NCBI GenBank assembly: GCA_964415675.1
Contig: CAYQBG010000006.1
Coordinates: 134,497 to 198,496, forward strand
Direction of reading: 5' to 3'
DNA: 64,000 nt
Source of the DNA: UBA5336 sp964415675
Lineage (GTDB): Bacteria > Pseudomonadota > Alphaproteobacteria > Caulobacterales > Hyphomonadaceae
Part shown: positions 1 to 9,093 of the stretch, piece by piece
Layout of the letters: every line of letters starts with the position of its first letter
How positions within the stretch are numbered: position 1 is the stretch's first letter
The notes under the pieces: model-generated
Databases searched by the model: none
Seen by the model: only the letters and a program-made list of their open reading frames with translations
What the model was told of the DNA's origin: nothing
Translations under genes and position numbers: made by a program

Positions 1-1028
1 TAGTGGCTGGCAAAGGTGGTTTTCAGCTCGTCCAGGACGCGGGCGCGCAGCCGGGCGCGGCCCTCAGATCCGATCTTCTGGAGGAAGGGCGTCAGGAGCC
101 AGCCACCCACACCCCAGGCCATGCCTACGCCCGGCGGCAGCGTGGTCGGCGACAGGTCGAGGCGACCATAAATATAGACCTGCTTGTGCTGAGCCGATCC
201 ATAGCGGCTGAATTCCTTGGCATTCCGGTTGGCCGCAGCTTCCATCGCTACGACGATCTGCCCGGCCAGCGGCCCGCCGCCAATCGCATCGAAGCCGAGC
301 GTCGCGCCGGTTTCCGCAAGCGCATCGATCAGGTCCGCCATGAAACTGTCCGATGTGGAATTGACCACATGTTTTGCACCGATCTCGCGCAGCAGCGCTT
401 CCTGCTCGGGCTTGCGGACGATGTTCACAAGGTCGATGCCGTCGGCCAGGCAGATCTTGTTCAGCATCTGGCCGAGATTTGAAGCGGCTGCGGTGTGAAC
501 CAGCGCACTATGGCCTTCCATCCGCATGGTTTCGGTCATGCCGAGCGCCGTCAGCGGATTGACATAGCAGGAGGCGCCTTCGGCCGGCGTCACGGAGTCC
601 GGCAGCGCCATGACCTGCGCGACATTTAGCTTGCGATATTGCGAATACATTTCACCGCCAAGCGCGGCGACGGTCTTGCCCATGAGAGCCTGGGCGGCGT
701 CGGACTCGCCAGCACTGATTACAACACCGGCGCCCTCATTGCCAACCGGCATGGACTGGTCGAGACGCGCGGTCATTGCCCGAAGAGCAGGTGGCGGAAT
801 GTCGGCGGTGACGCTGGGATGGGTCGCGCTTCCGCCTGTGCGCAGTGTGCTCATATCGGCGCCGCCAACAAGGAGGCCGAGATCGGACGGGTTGATCGGC
901 GTCGCCTCCACGCGGATGACCACTTCATCGGGGCCGGGCTCGGGAATGGTCATATCGACAAGCGAGATTTCAAGCTCGCCGCCTGATTTCGCCTCGGATC
1001 TGAGTTGCAGGCCGGTGATATCTGCCAT
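1..1028 (-). CDS. zinc-binding dehydrogenase / quinone oxidoreductase-like protein, cut by window edge
   Basis: An open minus-strand frame runs from an ATG at 1028 to the left edge (342 codons read, no stop before position 3). It is a medium-chain dehydrogenase/reductase of the quinone-oxidoreductase type. The N-terminal half has a GroES-like fold signature with the INPSDLG motif near residue 46 and GNEGAGVV near residue 95, where substrate-binding enzymes have GHE/GNE. The second half has a nucleotide-binding region (LVHTAAASNLGQM) followed by a GFDAIGG motif. Proteins of this group reduce quinones or enoyl substrates with NAD(P)H in the cytoplasm. The classical catalytic-zinc cysteine is not seen, which fits the zinc-free quinone reductase branch. 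The C-terminal end is not fully visible: the next codon at the edge starts TA and could be tyrosine or stop. The substrate is unknown. Confidence 0.85.
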   Translation of the reverse strand, partial: MADITGLQLRSEAKSGGELEISLVDMTIPEPGPDEVVIRVEATPINPSDLGLLVGGADMSTLRTGGSATHPSVTADIPPPALRAMTARLDQSMPVGNEGAGVVISAGESDAAQALMGKTVAALGGEMYSQYRKLNVAQVMALPDSVTPAEGASCYVNPLTALGMTETMRMEGHSALVHTAAASNLGQMLNKICLADGIDLVNIVRKPEQEALLREIGAKHVVNSTSDSFMADLIDALAETGATLGFDAIGGGPLAGQIVVAMEAAANRNAKEFSRYGSAQHKQVYIYGRLDLSPTTLPPGVGMAWGVGGWLLTPFLQKIGSEGRARLRARVLDELKTTFASH

Positions 1029-1113
1029 GATGGGCTCCCTTGTCGCTGTGTCGCTGTCTATGCGTTGATCATTTCACCCGATCACGCCCGGTAGCAAGCC
1101 TGACCCGACGCCA

Positions 1114-2625
1114 TCACCCGAAGACGCGCCCTGCGAGGAGGTAGGTCAGTGACGTAATCGCGAGAATGCCAAGGAGGTTCAGCCGGAACCCTGCTGCGGC
1201 CATCGTTGGCAGGCTCACATGTCCGGTCGCAAACGCCACAGCATTCGGCCCGGTCGCCATGGGCAGCATGAAGGCGCAGCTGGCAGACATGGCCAGCGGA
1301 GCAGCCAGCAACTCGACTGGCAATCCCGTCGCAAGGGCCACCGCGCCCAGGACAGGCATGAGAGCCGATGCCGTGGCGATATTGCTCGTCACTTCGGTCG
1401 CGAAGATGACGAATGTGGTGAGCACGAGAATGAGAAGCAGAATTGGCAGGGTCGAAAGGCCCGCCAGCTCCCCGCCGAGCCAGGTGCCCAGCCCGGTGGC
1501 CGAGATGGCGCCAGCAAGCGCCATGCCGCCACCGAACAGCAGAAGCACGCCCCACGGGATCGACTCTGCGCTCTTCCAGTCGAGCAGTGCCGTCCCGCGC
1601 CCAGCCTTGCCCCCGGCGGGAATCAGGAAAGCGAGCACAACCCCGATGATGGCGATGATATGATCGCTCAGGCCGGCCAGCGGCTGGGTGCCGGCGATCT
1701 CCAGGCGCTGCAAGGGCTGGCGCAGAATCCATAGCAGGGCCACGATAGCGAAAAGGATCAGTGTGCGCGCCTGCGGGACTGTCAGGGGCCCGAGCGCAGC
1801 AATCTGTTCGCGCACCACACGCTGGCCTTCCTCGCCCTGCTGGTGAGCCTCCAGCCGGAACGCCCAGCGCGTGAGCACAATCCATGCAAGCGGCACCATC
1901 ACGATCACTGTCGGGATACCAAGCAGCATCCATTGCAGGAAACCGATGGAGAAATCGGCATTGTCATTGAGATAGCCGACAATGATGAGATTGGTTGGCG
2001 TGCCGATCAGGGTGCCCAGCCCGCCAATCGAGCAGGACCAGGCAACACCGAGCAGCAGCGCCCAGGTGAAGGGGGCCTGAAGATTGTCACGTCCCAGAAC
2101 CGCGCCGGCCACTGAAAGTGCAATCGGCATCATCATGATCGATGTGGCCGTATTGGAAATCCACATCGACAGGAGCGCGCCCGCGACCATGAAGCCGCCC
2201 ACGATCATGGCCGGGTGATCGCCCGCCCTCGCCACGATGTTCAGCGCGATCCGGGCATGCAAGTCCCATTTCTCGATGGCCTTGGCGATGATGAAGCCGC
2301 CCATCAGAAGAACCACGACCGGATGCATGTACGCAGCAGTCACATCTCGCAGCGCCTGAACTCCGAAGACAGGCAGAAGGATGATCGGCAGGAGGGAGGT
2401 CACCGGAATGGGGATCGCTTCGCTGACCCACCAGGTCGCCATCAGGATAAGGAGCGACAGGACAAGCCATCCCGCGCGCGCGGCCTCCGGAGACCCTGCG
2501 AGTTCAACCAGCGCGTCAGGCACCGCCAGGAGCTGCAACATGAGCGCCATGACCGGCCCCAGCCAGAGCCCGATGGCCTGGCGAAGCGAGCGGGTCGCCG
2601 CCTCGTCTTTCGTTTCCGATCGCAT
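1114..2625 (-). CDS. SLC13/DASS family sodium-coupled anion (dicarboxylate) transporter
   Basis: A 503-residue polytopic inner-membrane protein with about 11-13 hydrophobic segments. Two SNT-type motifs mark the two inverted halves of the DASS fold: WISNTATSIMMMP in the first half and VTSNIATASALMP in the second. These loops bind sodium and the carboxylate substrate in characterised members. The length fits the family (450-550). Members import succinate, malate or citrate, sometimes sulfate; the exact substrate cannot be read here. The first residues are charged (MRSETKDEAATRS) and cytoplasmic. It lies 85 bases downstream of the dehydrogenase start on the same strand, and is divergent from the M1 peptidase across a 151-base gap that must hold both promoters. 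Confidence 0.9.
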   Translation of the reverse strand: MRSETKDEAATRSLRQAIGLWLGPVMALMLQLLAVPDALVELAGSPEAARAGWLVLSLLILMATWWVSEAIPIPVTSLLPIILLPVFGVQALRDVTAAYMHPVVVLLMGGFIIAKAIEKWDLHARIALNIVARAGDHPAMIVGGFMVAGALLSMWISNTATSIMMMPIALSVAGAVLGRDNLQAPFTWALLLGVAWSCSIGGLGTLIGTPTNLIIVGYLNDNADFSIGFLQWMLLGIPTVIVMVPLAWIVLTRWAFRLEAHQQGEEGQRVVREQIAALGPLTVPQARTLILFAIVALLWILRQPLQRLEIAGTQPLAGLSDHIIAIIGVVLAFLIPAGGKAGRGTALLDWKSAESIPWGVLLLFGGGMALAGAISATGLGTWLGGELAGLSTLPILLLILVLTTFVIFATEVTSNIATASALMPVLGAVALATGLPVELLAAPLAMSASCAFMLPMATGPNAVAFATGHVSLPTMAAAGFRLNLLGILAITSLTYLLAGRVFG

Positions 2626-2776
2626 TTTTTCACCCTCAGCCCACTGCGACGCGCATTTCGCGTCCTAGCATTGGCGTACTTCGCGTGACAGGCGCACGCA
2701 ATTGACCCGGAGCCCTAGAGACTTCATTCACGCAGTGAGTGTAGGCTAGAGCCTCTGGAATCGGGAGTTAATTGGA

Positions 2777-5698
2777 ATGCGGATTGTTGTTGCGGGGCTG
2801 GCCGCCCTGATCATCGGCGCCGGCGCATCGGCACAGGGGATCGAGCAGACGAAAGGGCAGTTCCAGGACAAGTTCCGCCAGCTCGATGAAGTGCTGCCCA
2901 CACCGAATATCTACCGCAATGCCGCCGGTGCACCGGGCCATGAATACTGGCAGCAGGAAGCCGACTACGAGATTGAGGTGCATCTCGATGAAGAGGCCCG
3001 CCGGCTGACCGCGTCTCAGACCATCACCTATCAGAACAATTCGCCTGATACGCTGCGCTATCTCTGGCTGCAGCTGGACCAGAACAAGTTTCGCAGCGAT
3101 TCGATGGCAGAACTGGCCTCTGATTTCGGCGGCCTCGGGCGCCGCGGGCCTGCGACCTCCGCGCCGGACGAGGACGATCCGGCGAAGCTCAGCTTCGGCG
3201 AACTTCGCCGTCAGCAGGCCATGGAAGACGGCAGCTTCGGCTATGACATCACTGCAGTGACCGACCCGTCCGGGAATGACCTGGATCACACCATCGTCGG
3301 CACATTGATGCGAATAGACCTTCCCGAACCGCTGGAGCCCGGCTCCAGCACGGTTTTCGGTGTCGACTGGGCCTATAACCTGGTCGAGGAGGATGCCGTC
3401 TGGGCGCGCGCCGGATATGAGCATTTCCCCGATGATGCGCGCGAAGGCGGCAATGATATCTTCCTCGTCGCCCAGTGGTTTCCGCGCATGATCGCCTATT
3501 CAGATTATGAGGGCTGGCATAACAAGGAATTCCTCGGGCGCGGCGAGTTCACCCTGGAATTCGGCGACTACACTGTCGAGATCACCGTACCCGACGATCA
3601 TATCGTCTCTGCATCAGGCGTCCTTGCAAATGACGAGGAGGTACTGAGCGCCCGTCAGCGCCGTCGGCTCATTCGCGCACGCAATGCCAGCGCGCCGGTC
3701 ATGATCGTCACACCTGACGAGGCCCTGGAGAATGAGGGCTCCGATCCGGAAGGTGAGAAGACCTGGGTGTTCGAGGCCGAGAATGTGCGTGACTTCGCCT
3801 GGGCCTCATCGAGAAAATTCGCCTGGGACGCGCAGGGCCACAATCAGCCCGGTGCCGAAAATGAAACCGTCATGGCCATGTCCTTCTGGCCCAAGGAAGG
3901 CGGCGAGCTATGGGAGAAATACTCCACCAATGTCGTGGTCCACACGATGGAAGTGTATTCCCGCTTTTCTTTCGACTACCCCTACCCCACCGCCCAGTCA
4001 GTGAACGGCCCGGTCGGGGGCATGGAATACCCCATGATTACCTTCAACGGCCCGCGCACCACGCTGCAGGATGATGGTTCGCGCACTTATTCCATGGCCG
4101 AGAAGCGATTCCTTGTTGGCGTGATCATTCATGAGATCGGCCACATCTATTTCCCGATGGTAGTCAATTCCGATGAGCGTCAATGGACCTGGATGGATGA
4201 GGGGCTGAACAGCTTCCTCGACAGTGTGGCGGGCTATGAATGGGATCCGGCCATACCCTGGACCCGCTCACTGCCGCGCGATCTCATTCCTTACATGACC
4301 TCCGAAAACCAGGTCCCGATCATGACACAGTCGGATTCGGTGCTGAACCTTGGCCCGAACGCCTATGGCAAGCCGTCGGCAGCGCTGCATATCCTGCGCG
4401 ACACGATCCTTGGGCGCGAGCGATTCGAGTTTGCCTTGCGCGAATATTCCCGTCGCTGGAAGTTCAAGCGCCCGACGCCGGCGGACTTCTTCCGGACCAT
4501 GGAAGAGGCGTCCGGCACAGACCTGGACTGGTTTTGGCGCGGCTGGTTCTATACCACCGACCATGTCGATATATCGCTCGACAAGATCTATCGCCTGCGT
4601 CTCGACACCGAAGATCCCGATATCGACTATGCCCGCAAGCGCCAGCGCGAAGCTGACAAGCCGTCGAGGGTCGGCGTGCTTCTCGACGCGGAACAGGGTA
4701 TCGAGCCCTGGGTCTCCCGTAATCCGGATGTGCGCGACTTCTATGACGAGAATGATATCTACACCGTCACCAACAAGGAGCGGAATGCCTATCGCGAATT
4801 CCTGGAAGGCCTTGAAGACTGGGAACGCGACACGTTCGAGCGCGCCGTCGATGAAGACAAGAATTACTATGTGCTCGAGTTCTCGAATGTCGGCGGTCTG
4901 GTCATGCCGATCATTCTTGGCCTTGAGTTCGCAGATGGCAGCAATGAACGCCTCTATATCCCGGCCGAAATCTGGCGAAGAAATCACCTCAGGGTGCGTA
5001 AACTGCTCATTTTTGACAAGGATACCGAGCTGAAACAGGTGATCGTCGATCCCAATTGGGAAACCGCCGACGCCGATATCGAGAACAATTACTATCCGCG
5101 CCGGATGATCCCCAGCCGCGTCGAGGCGTTCAAGCGCAAACGCTCCGGCCTGTCACGGCGCGATATCATGCAGGATATCAAGACCGAACTGGACACCGGT
5201 GAAGGAGATGTCTCGCCTGAAGCGTCCGGGGCCGCTTCGTCTTCGGAAACGAACGACCGCTCGTCCCCCGTCGAAGCGAAATCTGCCAATACAGAAAGTG
5301 CCTCGTCGGGCGAAAAACAAGACACGCGGGTCATCGAAAGCGAGCCCGTCTCCGGTGAAGTCGGCGCGCCCCAGAGCGCCCCGCAAGAACCGGAGGTGCG
5401 TGAACTGAATGCAGAGGCGGGCGAGGACACCGCTCCCGAAGCAGCTCCCAGCCGTCCGAGCGTGCGCGCGCTTGAGGTCGGAGCCCCTGAGGATACCTCT
5501 CCTGCGGCAGCTCCGATGGAGACCAGTGAAGCCGATGCCGGGGAAGCTGACGAAACCAGCCGGGCTCCAGATGCCGGCGACACCCCGGAAGACAGCGCCA
5601 ACCTAGAGGACCCGGGCGATGAAGCGGAAGAAGAGGTCCTGACCCCGGCAGAACTGCTTGACCGTCTCTTCGGACGCCGTGACGACCAGGAGGAATAG
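2777..5698 (+). CDS. exported M1-family zinc metallopeptidase with long acidic C-terminal tail
   Basis: A 973-residue protein with a signal peptide (about 20 residues ending in a GASAQG-like cleavage region). The M1 aminopeptidase core is clear: GGMEYPM near residue 414 (the GXMEN-equivalent exopeptidase loop), HEIGH at residues 452-456 with the third zinc ligand in WMDEG at 475, and the AYGKPSA tyrosine region near residue 532 that stabilises the transition state. It probably trims peptides in the periplasm or on the outer surface. From about residue 800 the chain becomes a low-complexity tail of about 150 residues rich in Glu, Ser, Ala and Pro, ending in a short charged segment. The tail is unusual for M1 enzymes and may be a surface spacer or interaction region. 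It overlaps the next gene by one base. Confidence 0.9.
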   Translation: MRIVVAGLAALIIGAGASAQGIEQTKGQFQDKFRQLDEVLPTPNIYRNAAGAPGHEYWQQEADYEIEVHLDEEARRLTASQTITYQNNSPDTLRYLWLQLDQNKFRSDSMAELASDFGGLGRRGPATSAPDEDDPAKLSFGELRRQQAMEDGSFGYDITAVTDPSGNDLDHTIVGTLMRIDLPEPLEPGSSTVFGVDWAYNLVEEDAVWARAGYEHFPDDAREGGNDIFLVAQWFPRMIAYSDYEGWHNKEFLGRGEFTLEFGDYTVEITVPDDHIVSASGVLANDEEVLSARQRRRLIRARNASAPVMIVTPDEALENEGSDPEGEKTWVFEAENVRDFAWASSRKFAWDAQGHNQPGAENETVMAMSFWPKEGGELWEKYSTNVVVHTMEVYSRFSFDYPYPTAQSVNGPVGGMEYPMITFNGPRTTLQDDGSRTYSMAEKRFLVGVIIHEIGHIYFPMVVNSDERQWTWMDEGLNSFLDSVAGYEWDPAIPWTRSLPRDLIPYMTSENQVPIMTQSDSVLNLGPNAYGKPSAALHILRDTILGRERFEFALREYSRRWKFKRPTPADFFRTMEEASGTDLDWFWRGWFYTTDHVDISLDKIYRLRLDTEDPDIDYARKRQREADKPSRVGVLLDAEQGIEPWVSRNPDVRDFYDENDIYTVTNKERNAYREFLEGLEDWERDTFERAVDEDKNYYVLEFSNVGGLVMPIILGLEFADGSNERLYIPAEIWRRNHLRVRKLLIFDKDTELKQVIVDPNWETADADIENNYYPRRMIPSRVEAFKRKRSGLSRRDIMQDIKTELDTGEGDVSPEASGAASSSETNDRSSPVEAKSANTESASSGEKQDTRVIESEPVSGEVGAPQSAPQEPEVRELNAEAGEDTAPEAAPSRPSVRALEVGAPEDTSPAAAPMETSEADAGEADETSRAPDAGDTPEDSANLEDPGDEAEEEVLTPAELLDRLFGRRDDQEE

Positions 5699-6207
5699 TG
5701 AGCCTGCTGCGTTCGGCAATCCTCGCAACACTCGTTGTCTTGCTCGGCCCTGGCGCGGGTGCGCATGAGCTGAAGGCCGCGCTCACCGAAGTCTTGTACA
5801 ATCCGCGCAGCGATCAGCTGGAAGTCGCGCACCGCTTTATCATCCACGATGCTGAGCATGCGATCGCTGCGACCACGGGCCGTCAGGTCGACCTGGCCTT
5901 TGACGCGGACGCGCGCGACGCTTTCGCACAGCATGTGGCGAACCATTTCACCCTTGCCAAAGGGGACCGGCAAATTATCGACCTGACGCTTCTCGGCTCG
6001 CAGATCGATAATGGATATATCTGGGTGTATCAGGAAGCGCCGTTAAACATGGTTGACGCTGACACGCTGGTCATTCGCCACGATGCCCTGCGCGAGCGCT
6101 GGCCCGACCAGGTGAATATGGTTAACATCCGAAAGGGGAAGGATGTGCGTTCGCTTAGATTCGCCGGAGCGGACAAGTTCAAACGTATCCGGCTTGGCCA
6201 GGACTGA
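5698..6207 (+). CDS. DUF6702 family exported protein
   Basis: A 169-residue protein that begins with GTG at 5698, sharing one base with the TAG stop of the M1 peptidase, so the two are translationally coupled. It has a signal peptide (hydrophobic residues 5-20, then GAGAHELK) and a beta-rich mature part that matches my recollection of DUF6702, a small periplasmic or membrane-proximal family of unknown function commonly found beside M1 peptidase genes. The conserved core includes the early HELKAALTEV segment and a late WVYQEAPL segment. The pairing suggests it works with the peptidase, possibly as an accessory or anchoring factor; that is inference. Confidence 0.75.
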   Translation: MSLLRSAILATLVVLLGPGAGAHELKAALTEVLYNPRSDQLEVAHRFIIHDAEHAIAATTGRQVDLAFDADARDAFAQHVANHFTLAKGDRQIIDLTLLGSQIDNGYIWVYQEAPLNMVDADTLVIRHDALRERWPDQVNMVNIRKGKDVRSLRFAGADKFKRIRLGQD

Positions 6208-6273
6208 GCCTCTTCCCTCTTCACTCCCCGCTCTCAACGCGCCACAATACGGGGCATCAAGGAGGGAATGGAT

Positions 6274-7707
6274 ATGGATGAATATGGCGAGTATGACGCC
6301 CTGGGGCTGGCAGATCTGGTCCGGCGAAAGTCTGTCAGCCCGACGGAACTGCTCGATGCTGCGCTCGAACGCGCGCAGGACGCCCAGGACCAGCTCAACT
6401 GCTTCTCATCTCTGTTCCCGGATATCGCCCGCGAGCAAATTGCAACCGGATTGCCTGAGGGTCCCTTCAAGGGCGTGCCCTATGCCACAAAGGATCTCGG
6501 CGTCGAAATCAGGGGCGCGCCCCTCACGGGCGGCTCACGCGCCTTCCGAGGCAATGTCGCCGCGCGAGACAGCGTTCTAACCAAGCGCTATCGCGCTGCC
6601 GGCTTCACGCTGTTCGGCCAGACCACAAGCCCCGAATACGGGCTCACCACGTCGACCGAGAGCGCACTTTACGGTCAGACCCGCAATCCCTGGAACACAG
6701 CGCACACCTCGGGCGGCTCTTCGGGCGGCGCATCCGCGGCGGTGGCTGCCGGGGTCCTGCCAATGGCACAGGCCAGCGATGGCGGCGGATCGATTCGCAT
6801 CCCCGCGGCCTGCACCGGCCTGTTCGGAATGAAGCCCTCGCGCGGGCGTATCCCCATGGGCCCGGGAAAGACCGAGAACTGGAACGGCCTGTCGACCGTA
6901 CATGCCGTCTCGCGCAGCGTCCGCGACAATGCCGCCATGATGGACGTCACCCACGGGATCGAACCGGGCGCGCGCTATAGCGCTCCGGCGCCCGAGCGCA
7001 GCTATCTCGAAGACGTCGCACGCCCGCCGGGAACCTTACGGATCGCCCTGTGGGACACTGCTCCCAATGGCACCAAACCAGATTCCGACGCGCGCGCTGG
7101 CCTTGACAATACCGCGAAACTTCTTGGCGATCTCGGCCATGAGGTCGAGCTTTCGGCGCCCGAACTCGACGGCGACGCGCTCGGCAAGGGCATGCTGATG
7201 ATCGTGTCGGCCCATTCTGCCGCCATGTGCGATGCCCGCGGCGAAGAATTGGGGCGCGATCTCGGCCCGGAAGACCTTGAACCTGTCACGCTGCGTTTCG
7301 TCGAGCTTGGCCGTACCGTTCCAATGGCGGAACTTGTGCGTGCCGACCATGCCTTCATCGATGCAGCGCTGAAATACCATCATTGGATGGACGCCGGAAA
7401 ATTCGACGCTGTACTTATGCCGACACTCGCGCGGCAGCCCGATCCGCTGGGCCGGCTAAGCCTCGACCCTGAAGACTTCGAAGCCTATGGTGAGGCCGTA
7501 TCGACCTTCGCGCCCTGGTGCGCACTCTACAACCAGATGGGCGCACCCGCCATTTCGGTGCCGCTGCACTGGTCGCGCGAGGGGCTTCCGTTGGGCATGA
7601 TGTTTGGCGCGCGTTACGGCGAAGAGGGCCTGCTCTATCGTCTCGCCGGACAGCTGGAACAAGCCCAGCCCTGGTGGGACCGCCGGCCGGGGATCTGGCT
7701 CGGATGA
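6274..7707 (+). CDS. amidase (amidase-signature family)
   Basis: A 477-residue cytoplasmic hydrolase of the amidase-signature superfamily. The catalytic triad is visible: lysine in ATKDLG, the cis-serine in the glycine/serine loop GGSSGGASAA, and the nucleophilic serine in DGGGSIRIPAA. The C-terminal part carries the usual PAISVPL and GLPLGMMFGA motifs. Substrate specificity (short-chain amides, amidated amino acids and others) cannot be predicted. An ATG at 6268 is in frame two codons upstream, but the strong Shine-Dalgarno AAGGAGG at 6259-6265 sits only 2 bases from it and 8 bases from the ATG at 6274, so I prefer 6274. It overlaps the next gene by 4 bases (ATGA). Confidence 0.92.
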   Translation: MDEYGEYDALGLADLVRRKSVSPTELLDAALERAQDAQDQLNCFSSLFPDIAREQIATGLPEGPFKGVPYATKDLGVEIRGAPLTGGSRAFRGNVAARDSVLTKRYRAAGFTLFGQTTSPEYGLTTSTESALYGQTRNPWNTAHTSGGSSGGASAAVAAGVLPMAQASDGGGSIRIPAACTGLFGMKPSRGRIPMGPGKTENWNGLSTVHAVSRSVRDNAAMMDVTHGIEPGARYSAPAPERSYLEDVARPPGTLRIALWDTAPNGTKPDSDARAGLDNTAKLLGDLGHEVELSAPELDGDALGKGMLMIVSAHSAAMCDARGEELGRDLGPEDLEPVTLRFVELGRTVPMAELVRADHAFIDAALKYHHWMDAGKFDAVLMPTLARQPDPLGRLSLDPEDFEAYGEAVSTFAPWCALYNQMGAPAISVPLHWSREGLPLGMMFGARYGEEGLLYRLAGQLEQAQPWWDRRPGIWLG

Positions 7708-8099
7708 GTAAGTTGGCCACGCATCAGGGCGGCTGCCATTGCGGTGCGGTCCGGTTCGAAGTGGACCTTCCGCTGGCATTCGAAGCCGAAGACTGCAACT
7801 GCTCGATCTGCGCCATGTCCGGTAATATCCATGTGATCGTGCCGGCCAGCAGGTTCCGGCTGCTTCAGGGCGCCGACGCCATGCGCGAATATCGTTTCGG
7901 CTCCGGGAAGGCCCGGCACCTGTTCTGCACCACATGCGGGGTGAAGAGCTTCTATGTCCCGCGCTCGAACCCGGACGGCTATGGCGTCACCTGGCGCTGC
8001 CTGGATGACTGGATGGCACTTGATGTCACGGTCGCACCATTTGACGGACAGAACTGGGAGGAAAACGCCGCCCGGCTGGCGCACAAGTCCCAAGCCTGA
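7704..8099 (+). CDS. GFA-domain (glutathione-dependent formaldehyde-activating-like) zinc protein
   Basis: A 131-residue protein starting at the ATG that overlaps the amidase stop (ATGA at 7704). The GFA fold signature is complete: GGCHCGAV near the N-terminus, the CNCSICAMSG cysteine cluster, and FCTTCGVKSFY, which together bind one structural and one second zinc. The family is named after a proposed glutathione-formaldehyde adduct synthase, but most members are uncharacterised, so the reaction is unknown. Translational coupling to the amidase suggests a shared substrate or pathway. The typical family length is 110-150. Confidence 0.9.
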   Translation: MSKLATHQGGCHCGAVRFEVDLPLAFEAEDCNCSICAMSGNIHVIVPASRFRLLQGADAMREYRFGSGKARHLFCTTCGVKSFYVPRSNPDGYGVTWRCLDDWMALDVTVAPFDGQNWEENAARLAHKSQA

Positions 8100-8107
8100 G
8101 CCGGTTT

Positions 8108-8629
8108 TTATTCGGGCCCGCTGCGATGTCGGCCTATCCAGCGTCCGCTCCGGCGCGGCTGCCCGGCAAACCTTCGCTGTAACAATTCGGCCAGTGCGGC
8201 ACGCTGTTCGGGGGACAATTGCGCCATTTCGTCCGCCAGCGTGTCCTGAATACTCTTCTGCAGCACGGCGTCAGCCTCTCGCAGCCGGGCGAAAGCCGCC
8301 TTCATCTCCGCGCTGTCGAACGGCTCTGCGCGCAAGGCCTCAGCGATCCCGCGCCGGGCTTTGTGCCTTTCAGCCATCGCCCCGCGATTTCCGCGCATCG
8401 CCTCACGGAAAACCCGCGTGACCCTCGCCCGGTCTTCAGTATCGAGTGTGGCCAGAAGGCTGGATGCCATCCGGGCCTCGGCTGGTGGTGGCGGACTGCC
8501 TCCTGACGCATGATGCGGCCCGCTACCGGCGAGAAACTGGCCCGCAAGCATTCCGACGAGCAGCATGTTGACCATCAGCGACGCAATGAGGAGGGCAGGC
8601 AGCGTCCGGGATACACCATCCTTTCTCAT
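8108..8629 (-). CDS. periplasmic heavy-metal-sensor / Spy-CpxP-like protein
   Basis: A 173-residue protein with an N-terminal membrane anchor (residues about 9-33, ALLIASLMVNMLLVGMLAG) and a helical periplasmic part. It contains an R-x-F-R-E-A-M-R helix followed by LRAEPFDSAEM, typical of the metal_resist (Spy/CpxP/ZraP-like) family. It ends with the conserved LSPEQRAALAELLQRR segment. Such proteins act as envelope chaperones or metal sensors. It is the last gene of a unit with an ECF sigma factor and overlaps the preceding gene by 4 bases, so it is probably under control of that sigma factor. Metal specificity is not predictable. Confidence 0.82.
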   Translation of the reverse strand: MRKDGVSRTLPALLIASLMVNMLLVGMLAGQFLAGSGPHHASGGSPPPPAEARMASSLLATLDTEDRARVTRVFREAMRGNRGAMAERHKARRGIAEALRAEPFDSAEMKAAFARLREADAVLQKSIQDTLADEMAQLSPEQRAALAELLQRRFAGQPRRSGRWIGRHRSGPE

Positions 8630-9093
8630 TCGAAATCCCCTTCCAGCCCGCTGTCAAAGTTCTGCAGCCCCAGAGCGGCATAAATAGCCTCATCGACCGG
8701 TTCGACCGGCTCGGGCACATCAGCCATCTGCAGGCCGATAAACACACCGGTGGCCAGACTGGCCAGCGCCGCACCCGCCGGCCATAGTGCACCTGATGGC
8801 CCTGCGGACCTGAAGATATCCCCAAGCCCGCGCCATTGCAGTCTGGCCGGCTCCGGCGCATCGGCCAGGATGCGTTCGGCCAGCCCGGCAGGGGCTTGCG
8901 CAACGATCAGTCCGGTCAGCAATTCGTCTGTCTCCCGGGCCTCTGCGAGCGCCTTCGCGAGGGCAGGCGTCGGGTCCGAAAGCGCCGCGAACACTGATGG
9001 CGTGCGGGCCTCATCGGGCCAGCCCGCAGGATCGACACCCCAGGCATCGACAAGTTCGATCAGACGACGTTCACTCAAGTCTGGTTCGCTCAT
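8626..9093 (-). CDS. probable membrane anti-sigma factor partner of the ECF sigma factor
   Basis: A 155-residue protein with a soluble N-terminal half, one transmembrane helix near residues 108-124 (GAALASLATGVFIGLQM) and a short acidic periplasmic end. The N-terminal half contains LIELVDAWGVDPAGWPDEAR, a segment I have seen in small membrane proteins paired with alphaproteobacterial ECF sigma factors. There is no zinc-binding ZAS motif. The call rests mostly on position: it overlaps the sigma gene by 4 bases upstream and the Spy-like gene by 4 bases downstream. A function as anti-sigma factor is inference. Confidence 0.6.
   Translation of the reverse strand: MSEPDLSERRLIELVDAWGVDPAGWPDEARTPSVFAALSDPTPALAKALAEARETDELLTGLIVAQAPAGLAERILADAPEPARLQWRGLGDIFRSAGPSGALWPAGAALASLATGVFIGLQMADVPEPVEPVDEAIYAALGLQNFDSGLEGDFE

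Noticed and set aside
5092..5973. Minus-strand open frame of 293 codons opposite the acidic tail of the M1 peptidase
   Set aside because: The Ser-rich product is the antisense reading of the Glu/Ser/Ala-rich tail; no start site or family match.
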